The position numbers and the translations under genes were made by a program. From Lachnospiraceae bacterium (GTDB lineage: Bacteria > Bacillota > Clostridia > Lachnospirales > Lachnospiraceae): 64,000 nt of DNA. The first letter of the stretch is position 1. Each line of letters starts with the position of its first letter. Shown in pieces: positions 25,401 through 35,758 of this stretch. The DNA lies in assembly GCA_016281335.1 (NCBI GenBank), contig JAEEIK010000133.1, positions 1-64,000 on the forward strand, written 5' to 3'. The notes beneath the pieces were generated by a model. That model ran no database searches and was not told the DNA's origin. It worked only from the letters and a program-made list of their open reading frames with translations.

Positions 25401-27290
25401 CATTTTTACTTTGATACTGTACATTTCTTCGTCTGCCCGCTTGACCACATCCTGTACGGACATGTCGTTATCATGATCAAATACTGCGATCCCGCAGGCG
25501 ATGGATACGTAATCATCGGGCAGCGGCAGTTTGTTTGAATAGCTGCTCATTCGTTCGTTCATTTCTGCTCTGAGCAGTTCACGGTCCTCATAGTCGCCAC
25601 CGGATAAGACTGCGATGAACTCATCTCCGCCGATCCTGTATACCGGGCTGTGTTTGAATACATGGCAGATGAGACGGCAGGCTCTTATAAGATATTCGTC
25701 GCCGGCATCATGGCCGCCCGAGTCATTTACCATTTTCAGATTGTTCACATCAAACATGGCGATCGCAAATTCCAGTTCCGAATCGGAATTGATCTGGGAC
25801 TGAAGATATTTTTCCTTATCTTCGTAGGCCATGCGGTTATTTACATTGGTCAGGGGATCACGTCTCATCAGGTCCAGCAGGCGCTTGTTGATAAGATCGA
25901 GGCTCAACGCATGCTTGAACTTATCGAATACCAGACACATGCGGTTTTGATAAGTATGAAGGAAACGGTTGGCAACCTTCTCCATACAGTCCCTGAAGAT
26001 GATATAGCCATAGGCTATGTCGGCTTCATGAAGGGGAAGGAAAACATAGAGATGATTCTTGCCTTCACTGTCATATCCGGGAACAAGCTCTCTGGTCGTG
26101 AACTGTTCAGAGGTATAGCGCACGCCGTCCTCGGTGGAATAGAGCACCTCCATATGTTTGCTGTAGCCTTTTGTATTGAGTTTGATATTCGGATCATAGA
26201 TCGAAAGACCGAAATTGGGATCGAGCAAAATATGGAAGGAATCGCCTTCGTAATCATGGTTTTCCACAAGCAGACGATAAAGGTTCTTCTTGAAATCCAC
26301 ATAGGTAAGACAGGAGAGTATCGTAGAATCGATAAGATCAAGCTTCCTGTTGAAATAGGTGGTCATTGCTCGTTTTGAAAAAGCCTCACGTCCGACACGC
26401 CTTCTCATTTTATCGCTGTTGCGGAATTCATAGCAATTGCAGCTTTCACCGGGCATAAAGCGACAGTCGATGACATCACTGCAACCGGGCTCTGCTTCTT
26501 TATTTAAAAGCTTAAGCCAGAGTTTTACGGCAGCTTCACCCATTTCATAAAAGCACTGGTCAACCGAGGCGATGGAAGGATCGAATATCTGGCTGTCATC
26601 TATGAAGTCATAACCCGTGACCAGACAGTCACCCGGGACGTCCACGCCATAATTGTTCAGTGTTACGCAGGTCTCCATTGCCAGACCGTCATTTGCGCAT
26701 ATAAAAACATCCGGGAGCTTACTCTTATCGGTGCAGATCTCCGTTACTCGTTTGGTAGCAGCAGCATTTTCCCAGTTGGTATAGAACACTTCGATAAGGG
26801 CTTCGGAAAGATCGTGTTCCTTAAGGTAATCACGTACCGCATTAAGCCTTAATTCAGAATCGTAGGAATCTTTGGTGCCCGCGAAGAAGGTGATGCGTTT
26901 CACCTTATGAACATTTATGAGATGCTCACACATATTTTTGGTCGCGATGTAGTTGTCGGAGCCGACGTGGCTGATGCCTTCCCGTTTATTGCCCTGCATG
27001 ATAACAGGTATGCCGGCCGCTTTGCTCCGTTCTATTATATTGTCGATGCGATCTTTGAAATCAATACCGCTCCCGAAAATAATAACACCGTCAAATTCAT
27101 GCAGATCGGGAAGATTATAGATGTTCATCTCCCCGCGTTTATTAGCCATCGTGTCTACATATGTCGGGTAGCAGAGAAAGAGAAAAAGATCGGCTTTTTC
27201 GGATCTGAGAGAATCCTGCACTCCGGTAAGGAACTGGGACAGTATCTCGCAGCACCAGCCGGAAGTGAAAACTGCAATCTTTTTTTTCAT
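25377..27290 (-). CDS. LacI-type ligand sensor fused to GGDEF diguanylate cyclase, no HTH
   Basis: KSKLPDVFICANDGLAMETCVTLNNYGVDVPGDCLVTGYD; RRDPLTNVNNRMAYED..YRIGGDEFIAVLSG; start MKKKIAVF after aggag. Confidence 0.85.
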   Translation of the reverse strand: MKKKIAVFTSGWCCEILSQFLTGVQDSLRSEKADLFLFLCYPTYVDTMANKRGEMNIYNLPDLHEFDGVIIFGSGIDFKDRIDNIIERSKAAGIPVIMQGNKREGISHVGSDNYIATKNMCEHLINVHKVKRITFFAGTKDSYDSELRLNAVRDYLKEHDLSEALIEVFYTNWENAAATKRVTEICTDKSKLPDVFICANDGLAMETCVTLNNYGVDVPGDCLVTGYDFIDDSQIFDPSIASVDQCFYEMGEAAVKLWLKLLNKEAEPGCSDVIDCRFMPGESCNCYEFRNSDKMRRRVGREAFSKRAMTTYFNRKLDLIDSTILSCLTYVDFKKNLYRLLVENHDYEGDSFHILLDPNFGLSIYDPNIKLNTKGYSKHMEVLYSTEDGVRYTSEQFTTRELVPGYDSEGKNHLYVFLPLHEADIAYGYIIFRDCMEKVANRFLHTYQNRMCLVFDKFKHALSLDLINKRLLDLMRRDPLTNVNNRMAYEDKEKYLQSQINSDSELEFAIAMFDVNNLKMVNDSGGHDAGDEYLIRACRLICHVFKHSPVYRIGGDEFIAVLSGGDYEDRELLRAEMNERMSSYSNKLPLPDDYVSIACGIAVFDHDNDMSVQDVVKRADEEMYSIKVKMKKGPASS

Positions 27291-27446
27291 GGAACTTTCT
27301 CCTTTGCTAAACATATGATGGATATGCTCCGCAAATGATTATATCAGTTTGTCGCGGATTTTTCCATATGGTTTTTTTGAGAGCGGCTGTGTTATAATTC
27401 TTTTGGCAGTGTGTTGCCGTAACGGAAATAGAGAGAGGAGCTTAAT

Positions 27447-28580
27447 ATGAGCGGATTTGATGCTGAAAAAATTACGGCTTATCTGGATTCACTGATCGAT
27501 AAAGGTATACCGTCGGTTGACTGCATAGTGTATAAGGCGCATAAGCAGATATACAGGCATATGAACGGAACCTCTGATGCGGCAAAAACAAAAAGAATTG
27601 CTGCGGATCAAAGATATCTGATGTTCTCCATGACAAAAGTGCAGACCATGACTGCGGTGATGCAGTTGGTGGAACAGGGGAAACTATCACTTGAAGACGA
27701 GGTTGGTAAATATCTGCCAGTATATAAGAAACTTACGGTCCGGAAAGATAATGGGATCGAGGAGCTTAAAGAGCCTATGAGGATATGGCAGCTGCTCTCT
27801 ATGCAGTCCGGACTGGATTATGATCTGAACCGCCCGGGAATTGTCCGTGTATTAAATGAGAAGGGACAGCAGGCATCTACAAGAGAAATAGTGGATTCCT
27901 TTACCGAATCACCTCTTCTGTTTGAACCGGGGACGCATTTCCAGTACAGCTTAAGTCATGACGTGGCCGGAGCCGTTATAGAGGCGGTAAGCGGCATGAG
28001 TTTCGGCGAATATTTAAAGAAAAACATCTGGGAACCCCTTGGCATGAAGGATACTTTTTTTGCGAAGCCGTTCAATAACGGACTTGAGCGTCTGGCTCAG
28101 CAGTTCATCGTGAATGAGAAGGGGATAGTGCCGATGGAACAGAGCTGCAATTACCAGCTTTCCGAGAATTATGAAAGTGGTGGGGCAGGTCTGGTAAGTG
28201 CCACTGCAGATTATGCGGTACTGGGAGATACCCTTGCCTGCGGCGGTGAGTCTGCTGAGGGAATAAGGATACTTAAGCCCGAGACAGTGGAACTCATCAA
28301 AAAGAACCTTCTGTGTCCCGCTTCGTTGGAAGATATTGCCAATACCATGGGACGCAAGGGTTACGGTTACGGTTGCGGCATGCAGGTGCTGATGCATCCC
28401 GAAAAGATAGGCTCAAATGCGCCTGCAGGGATTTTCGGCTGGGACGGCGCAGCAGGAAGCTGTATACAGATGGATACGGCGAGTCAGACGAGTTTCGTAT
28501 ATGTACAGCATGTCAGGAACTGCGGCATGTCGTACGATACCATACATCCGATGCTCAGGGATATGATATTCGGTGAATAA
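27447..28580 (+). CDS. Serine hydrolase (beta-lactamase / class C-like)
   Basis: YLMFSMTKVQTMTAVMQLVEQGKLSLEDEVGKYLP (SxxK); FQYSLSHDVAGAVIE. Confidence 0.85.
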   Translation: MSGFDAEKITAYLDSLIDKGIPSVDCIVYKAHKQIYRHMNGTSDAAKTKRIAADQRYLMFSMTKVQTMTAVMQLVEQGKLSLEDEVGKYLPVYKKLTVRKDNGIEELKEPMRIWQLLSMQSGLDYDLNRPGIVRVLNEKGQQASTREIVDSFTESPLLFEPGTHFQYSLSHDVAGAVIEAVSGMSFGEYLKKNIWEPLGMKDTFFAKPFNNGLERLAQQFIVNEKGIVPMEQSCNYQLSENYESGGAGLVSATADYAVLGDTLACGGESAEGIRILKPETVELIKKNLLCPASLEDIANTMGRKGYGYGCGMQVLMHPEKIGSNAPAGIFGWDGAAGSCIQMDTASQTSFVYVQHVRNCGMSYDTIHPMLRDMIFGE

Positions 28581-28601
28581 ACTGCCCCACTTGATTGATG
28601 C

Positions 28602-28630
28602 TTTACAAGTTCAGGGGAGCGTGGTATAAT
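28602..28630 (+). promoter_or_regulatory. Sigma-A promoter (TTTACA-17-TATAAT) of rpsO-pnp
   Basis: tttacaagttcaggggagcgtggtataat. Confidence 0.75.
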
Positions 28631-28712
28631 AGCTCACGTTGCGTGACCGCATCCGGGGGATCGGGATATACCATCCGCTCAGATACGGCGTTAATATATT
28701 TGAATAAGGAGG
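28631..28712 (+). ncRNA. Putative structured 5' leader of rpsO (possible S15 autoregulatory element)
   Basis: ~80-nt leader with hairpin tcacg-ttg-cgtga and ggat...atcc pairing before aaggagg; inference only. Confidence 0.3.
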
Positions 28713-28719
28713 AAAAACA

Positions 28720-28986
28720 ATGATCGCAGCAGAAAAGAAACAGTCAATCATGAAAGAGTATGCCCGCACCGAAGGGGATACAGGATCACCCGAGGTACAG
28801 GTAGCTGTACTTACAGCCAGGATCGAGGAGCTTACAGCTCATCTTAAGGATCATCCTCTTGATCATCATTCAAGAAGAGGTATGTACAAACTTATCGGTA
28901 AGAGACGTGGTCTGCTCAATTATCTTATGAAGAAAGACATTAACAGATACCGTTCACTGATCGAGAGACTGGGACTCAGAAAATAA
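28720..28986 (+). CDS. rpsO: 30S ribosomal protein S15
   Basis: [57 protein letters not shown]. Confidence 0.98.
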   Translation: MIAAEKKQSIMKEYARTEGDTGSPEVQVAVLTARIEELTAHLKDHPLDHHSRRGMYKLIGKRRGLLNYLMKKDINRYRSLIERLGLRK

Positions 28987-28998
28987 GGAGAATAACAA

Positions 28999-31095
28999 AT
29001 GTTTAAGACTTTTAGTATTGAGATCGCCGGACGTACCCTTTCGGTTGATATAGGAAGAGTTTCAGCCCAGGCTAATGGTGCTGCTTTTATGCATTACGGC
29101 GACACCACGGTGCTTTCCACAGCTACTGCAAGTGAGAAGCCCAGAGACGGGATCGATTTCTTCCCGCTGTCAGTTGAATACGAAGAGAAGATGTACGCCG
29201 TAGGCAAGATGCCCGGAGGATTCAATAAACGTGAGGGTAAGGCCAGCGAGAATGCGGTACTTACAAGCCGTGTTATCGACCGACCCATGAGACCGCTTTT
29301 CCCCAAGGATTACAGAAATGATGTAACCCTTAACAACCTGGTGCTTTCAGTGGATCCTGATTGCCGTCCCGAGCTGGTGGCTATGATAGGTTCCGCTATC
29401 GCAACCTGCATTTCCGATATACCTTTCGACGGCCCTTGTGCAATGACACAGATGGGTATGATCGATGGCGAACTGATCGTTAACCCCAGCCAGGAGCAGT
29501 GGGCAGAGGGCGACCTTAAGCTTACTGTTGCATCTACGGCTCAGAAGGTAATCATGATCGAGGCAGGCGCAAAGGAGATCCCCGAGTCCAAGATGCTTGA
29601 GGCTATCTACATGGCTCACGATGTGAACCAGAAGCTGATCGCATGGATCAATGAGATAGTAGCGGAAGTCGGCAAGACCAAGCACGAGTATGTAAGCTGT
29701 GCAATACCCGAAGAACTCTTTGCAAAGATGAAAGAGATCGTTCCTCCCGAGGAGATGGAGACTGCGGTATTTACCGACGAGAAGCAGAAGAGGGAAGAGA
29801 ACATCAGCAATATCAGCAAGAAGCTGGAAGAAGCTTTTGCCGATAACGAGGAGTGGCTTGCGATACTCGGCGAAGCTCTCTATCAGTATCAGAAGAAGAC
29901 CGTAAGGAAGATGATCCTCAAGGATCACAAGCGTCCTGACGGAAGAGAGATAACCCAGATCAGAAAGCTGGCTGCAGAAGTGGATATCATCCCCAGAGTG
30001 CACGGTTCAGCCATGTTTACAAGAGGCCAGACACAGATCTGCAATATCACCACACTGGCTCCGCTTTCCGAAGCACAGAAGATCGACGGCCTTGATGATA
30101 ACGTTAAGACCAAGAGATACATACACCATTACAATTTCCCTTCATATTCCGTAGGTGAGACCAAAGTGAGCCGCGGACCCGGAAGAAGAGAGATAGGTCA
30201 CGGAGCACTTGCAGAGAGAGCACTCCTGCCTGTACTTCCTTCGGAAGAGGAGTTCCCTTATTCAATACGTACTGTATCCGAGACCTTTGAGTCCAACGGA
30301 TCCACTTCAATGGCTTCTACCTGTGCATCATGTATGTCACTGATGGCTGCAGGCGTTCCCATCAAGAAGATGGTTGCAGGTATTTCCTGCGGACTGGTAA
30401 CAGGTGAGACTGATGAAGATTTCGTACTGCTTACCGATATCCAGGGACTTGAAGATTTCTTCGGAGATATGGACTTCAAGGTAACAGGTACGAAGGACGG
30501 TATCACTGCTATACAGATGGATATCAAGATCCACGGCCTGACCAGACCTATCGTTGAGGGTGCTATCGCAAGATGCCGTGACGCAAGACTCTTTATCATG
30601 GAGAATTGCATGAAGAAGGCTATCGCAGAGCCCAGACCTGAGGTTAACGAGTATGCTCCCAAGATCATACAGACCAGCATTGATCCCGAGAAGATCGGTG
30701 ATGTTGTGGGTCAGAGAGGCAAGACCATCAATGAGATCATCGCGCGTACCGGCGTAAAGATTGATATCACCGATGACGGCGCAGTAAGCGTATGCGGTAC
30801 CGATATGAGCGCGATGCAGGATGCGATGAAGATGATCGAGACCATCGTTACCGAGTATGAGGAAGGTCAGATATTCGAAGGTACCGTGGTGAGCATCAAG
30901 GAATTCGGCGCATTTGTTGAATTCGCACCCGGCAAGGAAGGCATGGTACATATCTCACGTATCGCTAACCGCCGTATAGACAAGGTGGAAGAGGTAGTGA
31001 ACATAGGAGATAAGGTGAAGGTCGTATGTCTTGGCAAGGATCCCAAGAATCCGGGAAGATATACCTTCTCCATGAAGGACTGCCCTCAGGATTGA
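28999..31095 (+). CDS. pnp: Polyribonucleotide nucleotidyltransferase
   Basis: Full PNPase with KH and S1 domains; RVIDRPMRPLFPKDYRNDV. Confidence 0.98.
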   Translation: MFKTFSIEIAGRTLSVDIGRVSAQANGAAFMHYGDTTVLSTATASEKPRDGIDFFPLSVEYEEKMYAVGKMPGGFNKREGKASENAVLTSRVIDRPMRPLFPKDYRNDVTLNNLVLSVDPDCRPELVAMIGSAIATCISDIPFDGPCAMTQMGMIDGELIVNPSQEQWAEGDLKLTVASTAQKVIMIEAGAKEIPESKMLEAIYMAHDVNQKLIAWINEIVAEVGKTKHEYVSCAIPEELFAKMKEIVPPEEMETAVFTDEKQKREENISNISKKLEEAFADNEEWLAILGEALYQYQKKTVRKMILKDHKRPDGREITQIRKLAAEVDIIPRVHGSAMFTRGQTQICNITTLAPLSEAQKIDGLDDNVKTKRYIHHYNFPSYSVGETKVSRGPGRREIGHGALAERALLPVLPSEEEFPYSIRTVSETFESNGSTSMASTCASCMSLMAAGVPIKKMVAGISCGLVTGETDEDFVLLTDIQGLEDFFGDMDFKVTGTKDGITAIQMDIKIHGLTRPIVEGAIARCRDARLFIMENCMKKAIAEPRPEVNEYAPKIIQTSIDPEKIGDVVGQRGKTINEIIARTGVKIDITDDGAVSVCGTDMSAMQDAMKMIETIVTEYEEGQIFEGTVVSIKEFGAFVEFAPGKEGMVHISRIANRRIDKVEEVVNIGDKVKVVCLGKDPKNPGRYTFSMKDCPQD

Positions 31096-31115
31096 GAACA
31101 TAAGATAAGCTCATG

Positions 31116-31143
31116 AAAAGAGACGCTTTGGCGTCTCTTTTTT
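31116..31143 (+). terminator. Rho-independent terminator after pnp
   Basis: aaaagagacgctttggcgtctctttttt. Confidence 0.9.
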
Positions 31144-31156
31144 GGTTTACGACTGG

Positions 31157-31185
31157 TTGACATAAATACTAAAAGACGATATAAT
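31157..31185 (+). promoter_or_regulatory. Consensus sigma-A promoter upstream of nrdR (TTGACA-17-TATAAT)
   Basis: ttgacataaatactaaaagacgatataat. Confidence 0.9.
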
Positions 31186-31233
31186 ACTACCATATTTTGT
31201 GTTCTTGATAGATATATAGGAGGAAGATATATT

Positions 31234-31683
31234 ATGAAATGTCCTTTTTGCGGTCATGAAAACACGAGAGTGGTCGATTCCAGACCGGCGGATGATAATT
31301 CGTCGATCCGCAGGCGCAGGGTCTGTGATGAATGTTCAAAGAGATTCACCACATACGAAAAGGTGGAGACCATACCCCTTATCGTGATCAAGAAAGACAA
31401 TGCACGCGAGGCATATGACAGGAAGAAGATAGAAGCAGGCGTGCTGCGTGCCTGCCATAAAAGACCTATCAGCGCCGAACAGATATCCAATCTGGTAGAT
31501 GAGGTCGAGACAGAAGTATTCAAGAGAGAAGAGAAGGAAGTTCCCAGCGAAGTGATAGGCGAGATCGTAATGGCTAAACTTAAGGATCTGGAAGCCGTTG
31601 CCTATGTGCGTTTTGCTTCGGTATACAGGGAATTTAAAGATATCAATACTTTCATGGAAGAATTGAAGAAGGTACTCGAATAA
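31234..31683 (+). CDS. nrdR: Transcriptional repressor NrdR
   Basis: MKCPFCGHENTRVVDSRPADDNSSIRRRRVCDECSKRFTTYE, then ATP-cone. Confidence 0.97.
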   Translation: MKCPFCGHENTRVVDSRPADDNSSIRRRRVCDECSKRFTTYEKVETIPLIVIKKDNAREAYDRKKIEAGVLRACHKRPISAEQISNLVDEVETEVFKREEKEVPSEVIGEIVMAKLKDLEAVAYVRFASVYREFKDINTFMEELKKVLE

Positions 31684-31684
31684 G

Positions 31685-32263
31685 ATGACGGAAGCGGATC
31701 CCGCGCTGCCACAGCGTATCGAGCAGGGGTATTATTCATATCCCGACGAAGATACGGCAGGTGAAGCGGCGAGCGAACTTGAGAAGATAAGACGGTTGGA
31801 AGCGCAGATAGATTACAATAAGCCCAAGGTGGTCTATGCGCTGTACAATAAGATGCTTTTGGGAGAAGTGTTTTCAACGCCTGAAGGCTTTGCTTATCTG
31901 TTGCATTTGCGGCAGTATCTTGAAGAAAATGCGTATGAGATAGGTGAAGCGATACCCGGTATACCCCTGGAGATGTTTGTGCATGAGGTAGTTCAGGAGA
32001 TGCCGGAAGTCGAAAAGGGTAAAAAGAAAGGCTCAAAGGTTAATAAGGCAGACACACTGTCCTATAAGATAGTGATAGTGGCCCTGGCGTTACTTGTTGT
32101 CGCAATGCTGGTGATAACGGCGCTTTCGGACTCGCCTACCATACTGAACTATGAAAAAAAGCTGCAGGACAGATATGCATCCTGGGAGATGGAACTGACA
32201 GAGAGAGAAGATGCTGTAAGGGCTAAGGAACTTGAACTGAAGAAGAGCGGAGAAATCAGATGA
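31685..32263 (+). CDS. Single-TM protein of unknown function
   Basis: C-terminal TM IVIVALALLVVAMLVITAL then coiled-coil-like tail; between nrdR and a two-component system. Confidence 0.6.
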   Translation: MTEADPALPQRIEQGYYSYPDEDTAGEAASELEKIRRLEAQIDYNKPKVVYALYNKMLLGEVFSTPEGFAYLLHLRQYLEENAYEIGEAIPGIPLEMFVHEVVQEMPEVEKGKKKGSKVNKADTLSYKIVIVALALLVVAMLVITALSDSPTILNYEKKLQDRYASWEMELTEREDAVRAKELELKKSGEIR

Positions 32264-32934
32264 ATACCAGACCGAGAATACTAGTTGTTGATGATGAAAG
32301 CAGGATGAGGAAACTGGTCAGGGATTTCCTGTCCAAGAGTGATTATGAAGTGCTGGAGGCAGAGGACGGAAATGCGGCTGTGGATATGTTCTTTTCAGAA
32401 AAAGGCATAGATCTGGTCATACTTGATGTGATGATGCCCGGAATGGATGGCTGGGAGGTGTGCCGTGAGATAAGGAAACATTCTCAGGTGCCCATCATAA
32501 TGCTGACTGCGAGATCGGATGAAAGAGATGAGCTTACCGGCTTTGAACTCGGGGTGGATGAGTATATCACCAAACCTTTCAGCCCCAAGATACTGGTGGC
32601 CAGAGTGGAAGCCATACTCAGACGTTCGGGAAACGCGGTTTCGGAGCAGATGGAAAGCGGCGGGATAGTTATTGACAAGGTGGCTCATACCGTCAAGGTC
32701 GACGGAAACAGCATCGATCTTTCCTTCAAGGAATTTGAGCTGCTCGTCTATTTTATGGAGAACAAGGGAGTTGCTCTCTCCAGAGAAAAGATACTGAACA
32801 GTGTCTGGAATTATGATTATTTCGGAGATGCCAGAACTATCGATACCCATGTAAAGAAGCTCAGAGCAAAACTCGGAGAAAAAGGAAATCTCATACAGAC
32901 AGTATGGGGGCTCGGATATAAATTTGATGAATAA
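32260..32934 (+). CDS. OmpR-family response regulator
   Basis: ILVVDDESRMRKLV..DLVILDVMMPGMDGWEVC..winged-helix C-terminus. Confidence 0.95.
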   Translation: MNTRPRILVVDDESRMRKLVRDFLSKSDYEVLEAEDGNAAVDMFFSEKGIDLVILDVMMPGMDGWEVCREIRKHSQVPIIMLTARSDERDELTGFELGVDEYITKPFSPKILVARVEAILRRSGNAVSEQMESGGIVIDKVAHTVKVDGNSIDLSFKEFELLVYFMENKGVALSREKILNSVWNYDYFGDARTIDTHVKKLRAKLGEKGNLIQTVWGLGYKFDE

Positions 32935-34405
32935 GACTAAGTTCTCGCTCAAAAATCAGCTGGCAGCCGCCATTATCGTGATATTGAGCGTTACGATCAC
33001 GTCTCTGTATTTTATTAATGTCTTTTTTCTTGAACCTTATTATACTCAGTTTAAGATAAATAATCTTCATGAGTTTTATGCCTCGATGCTGGATAAGTAC
33101 GAGGATGGAAACCTGACGGATGACGATGTAAAAGGTGAACTCATGAAACTTTGCTATGTGCATAATCTGGAGTTCATCATTGTTGATTCAAGCGCTAATA
33201 CCCTGTATTCCTCATTAAAGGATTCGGGCCGGATAAATAAGCAGCTGAGGGATTTCATCTTTGCAAGAGAAACGGGACGCGGAAAGATACTTGAGGAAGA
33301 AGAGGATTACCTGACCGAGTCAATAGAAGATGAAGTGGAGGGAATGGAATATCTGGTAATGTGGGGAAGCCTGGATTCTGATACATTCTTCCTGCTGCGT
33401 TCGAACATAGAAAGCATACGCGACAGCGTGGAACTGGCAAACCGTTTCCTCCTTAAAGTGGGCCTGGCTTCCATAGTCATAGCATCACTGGTGATATGGA
33501 TACTTACCGGAAGGATAACAAAGCCTATACTGGAACTGGCGCGTATATCCCAGAGAATGAGCGAACTTAACTTTGAGGAAAAGTACAAAGGACGCTCAGG
33601 TTCCGAGATAGGCGTGCTCGGAGCAAATATCAACAGGATGTCCGAATCCCTCGAGAAGACCATAGGTGATCTGAAGGGGGCTAATATAGAACTGCAGAAG
33701 GATGTGAAGGCAAGAGAGGAAGCGGACCAGAGAAGACAGGAATTCCTCGGGGCCGTGTCCCATGAACTTAAGACTCCCATTGCGCTGATACAGGGCTATG
33801 CCGAGGGACTCAAAGAGGGAATATCGGATGATAAGGAGAGCCGCGATTATTATTGCGATGTCATCATAGATGAGACCGGAAAGATGAATAACCTGGTGCT
33901 CCGGCTCATATCGCTGAATCAGGTGGAAAGCGGCGCTGAGATGACAAAGATGGAGCGCTTTGAACTGGGGAGCATGATAGGCGGCTGTCTGCAGGCATAT
34001 GCACTGAAGCTGAAGACCAGCGGGATAAAGCTGTTTTTTGAGAAGCCCGAAGAGGAGATCTATGTTTGGGCGGATGAGAGCGGCATAGAAGAGGTATTCA
34101 GGAATTATTTTACCAATGCGATAAACTACTGTGCAGGCGATAAAGAGATACATGTAAAGATAGGCAGACGGGATGCGCAGGTTCGCGTGGAGGTATTCAA
34201 CACAGGGGCCCCCATCCCTGAGGAAAGCATTGACAGGTTGTGGGATAAGTTTTATAAGGTGGATAAGGCGAGGACCAGGGAATACGGAGGCAGCGGACTC
34301 GGCTTATCTATAGTAAAAGCAATAATGGACAACATGAACGGGGCATACGGAGTAATAAACTATGATGACGGCGTGGGTTTCTGGTTTGAGATGGAGACCA
34401 AGTAA
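32927..34405 (+). CDS. Sensor histidine kinase
   Basis: FLGAVSHELKTPIALIQGYAEGL; YGGSGLGLSIVKAIMD; two TM segments and HAMP-like region. Confidence 0.95.
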   Translation: MNKTKFSLKNQLAAAIIVILSVTITSLYFINVFFLEPYYTQFKINNLHEFYASMLDKYEDGNLTDDDVKGELMKLCYVHNLEFIIVDSSANTLYSSLKDSGRINKQLRDFIFARETGRGKILEEEEDYLTESIEDEVEGMEYLVMWGSLDSDTFFLLRSNIESIRDSVELANRFLLKVGLASIVIASLVIWILTGRITKPILELARISQRMSELNFEEKYKGRSGSEIGVLGANINRMSESLEKTIGDLKGANIELQKDVKAREEADQRRQEFLGAVSHELKTPIALIQGYAEGLKEGISDDKESRDYYCDVIIDETGKMNNLVLRLISLNQVESGAEMTKMERFELGSMIGGCLQAYALKLKTSGIKLFFEKPEEEIYVWADESGIEEVFRNYFTNAINYCAGDKEIHVKIGRRDAQVRVEVFNTGAPIPEESIDRLWDKFYKVDKARTREYGGSGLGLSIVKAIMDNMNGAYGVINYDDGVGFWFEMETK

Positions 34406-34416
34406 AGGAGGGGGAA

Positions 34417-35688
34417 ATGTACAATAAGAACGACAATGCAAAAACACCGCCTATGGGGTGGAACAGCTATGATTATTATGATACCACGGTAAACGAAGAG
34501 AGGGTTCTGGCCAATGCCGAATATATGGCAAAGAATCTTAAAGAGTACGGCTGGGAGTATGTGGTGATCGATATAGAATGGTTTGCGCACAATGCCGGGA
34601 CCATGCGGGATAAGTATCAGTATATCCCTTTTAACGAACTGGAGATGGATGAGTATTCAAGGCTGCTTCCGGATCCGGAGCGTTTCCCATCATCAAAGAA
34701 CGGCGCAGGTTTTAAGCCTATTGCCGATAAGATACATGCTATGGGACTTAAGCTCGGAATACATATTATGCGTGGAATTCCGAGAGAGGCTGCTCATAAA
34801 CACATGAAGATCAAGGGGAGCGACGTGGGAGCTCATGTTATCGCTAATCCCTCATCCATATCACGATGGAATCCGGATATGTACGGTGTAAGGAATTGTG
34901 AAGCCGGACAGGCTTATTATGACAGTTTATTCGAACTCTATGCCTCATGGGGTGTGGATTTCATAAAATGTGACGATATATGTGTTACAAATGCCTTTGC
35001 CGACGATTTTTATTCCGGGCGTCATGAAGTGGAAATGATAGCAAAAGCCATTGAGAAATGCGGCAGGCCCATAGTACTTTCGCTGTCTCCCGGACCGGCT
35101 ATAATCAACGAAGCCTGGCATTATGAGAAATATGCCAATATGTGGCGTATAACGGATGACTTCTGGGATGACTGGAGGCTGTTAAAAGAGATGTTCTGGC
35201 GCTGTGAGGTATGGCAGAGACATGTGTCGGCCGGTAATTTCCCGGATTGTGATATGCTGACCCTGGGCAAACTCGGAGCAGGTTTCGGACATGAGAGAGA
35301 CTGCAGGTTCACTTACGATGAACAGAAGACGATGATGAGTCTGTGGTGCATATTCGGCTCGCCGATGATGATAGGCGCGGAGCTGACCATGCTTGATGAA
35401 AAGACTCTTGGTCTTTTGACCAACAGAGAACTCTTAAAGCTGCTGGATCCCATAAGGATACGGACACAGCTCAAACGTGATGAAAATGAAGCGGCCTGGG
35501 AGAGTATAGATCATAAGAGCGGCAAACGCAGCGTGGCGCTTTTTAACCTTTCGGATGAAGAGAGAACGGTGTCTGTTCAGGCGGAGGGCAAGTATACGGA
35601 TATCTGGGAAGGAAGAAGCGTTACGGTAAAGGGGTTGCTTGAGGATAAACTGGCTCCCCATGCCTGCAGCGTATGGACCGAAGAATAA
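34417..35688 (+). CDS. Glycoside hydrolase family 27 (alpha-galactosidase-like)
   Basis: TPPMGWNSYDYYDTTVNEERVLANAEYMAKNLKEYGWEYVVIDIEW..VDFIKCDDI. Confidence 0.85.
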   Translation: MYNKNDNAKTPPMGWNSYDYYDTTVNEERVLANAEYMAKNLKEYGWEYVVIDIEWFAHNAGTMRDKYQYIPFNELEMDEYSRLLPDPERFPSSKNGAGFKPIADKIHAMGLKLGIHIMRGIPREAAHKHMKIKGSDVGAHVIANPSSISRWNPDMYGVRNCEAGQAYYDSLFELYASWGVDFIKCDDICVTNAFADDFYSGRHEVEMIAKAIEKCGRPIVLSLSPGPAIINEAWHYEKYANMWRITDDFWDDWRLLKEMFWRCEVWQRHVSAGNFPDCDMLTLGKLGAGFGHERDCRFTYDEQKTMMSLWCIFGSPMMIGAELTMLDEKTLGLLTNRELLKLLDPIRIRTQLKRDENEAAWESIDHKSGKRSVALFNLSDEERTVSVQAEGKYTDIWEGRSVTVKGLLEDKLAPHACSVWTEE

Positions 35689-35722
35689 CGGTGCAAGCTA
35701 TGTGTTCACTTCCCCGAAACTA

Positions 35723-35751
35723 TTGAAATAAACGCTGAAAAATGATAGAAT
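35723..35751 (+). promoter_or_regulatory. Putative sigma-A promoter (TTGAAA-17-TAGAAT)
   Basis: ttgaaataaacgctgaaaaatgatagaat. Confidence 0.6.
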
Positions 35752-35758
35752 CGAAGCT

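Noticed and set aside
25650-26378. 242-aa plus-strand ORF
   Set aside because: Lies entirely antisense within the well-supported LacI/GGDEF gene; no recognisable domain.
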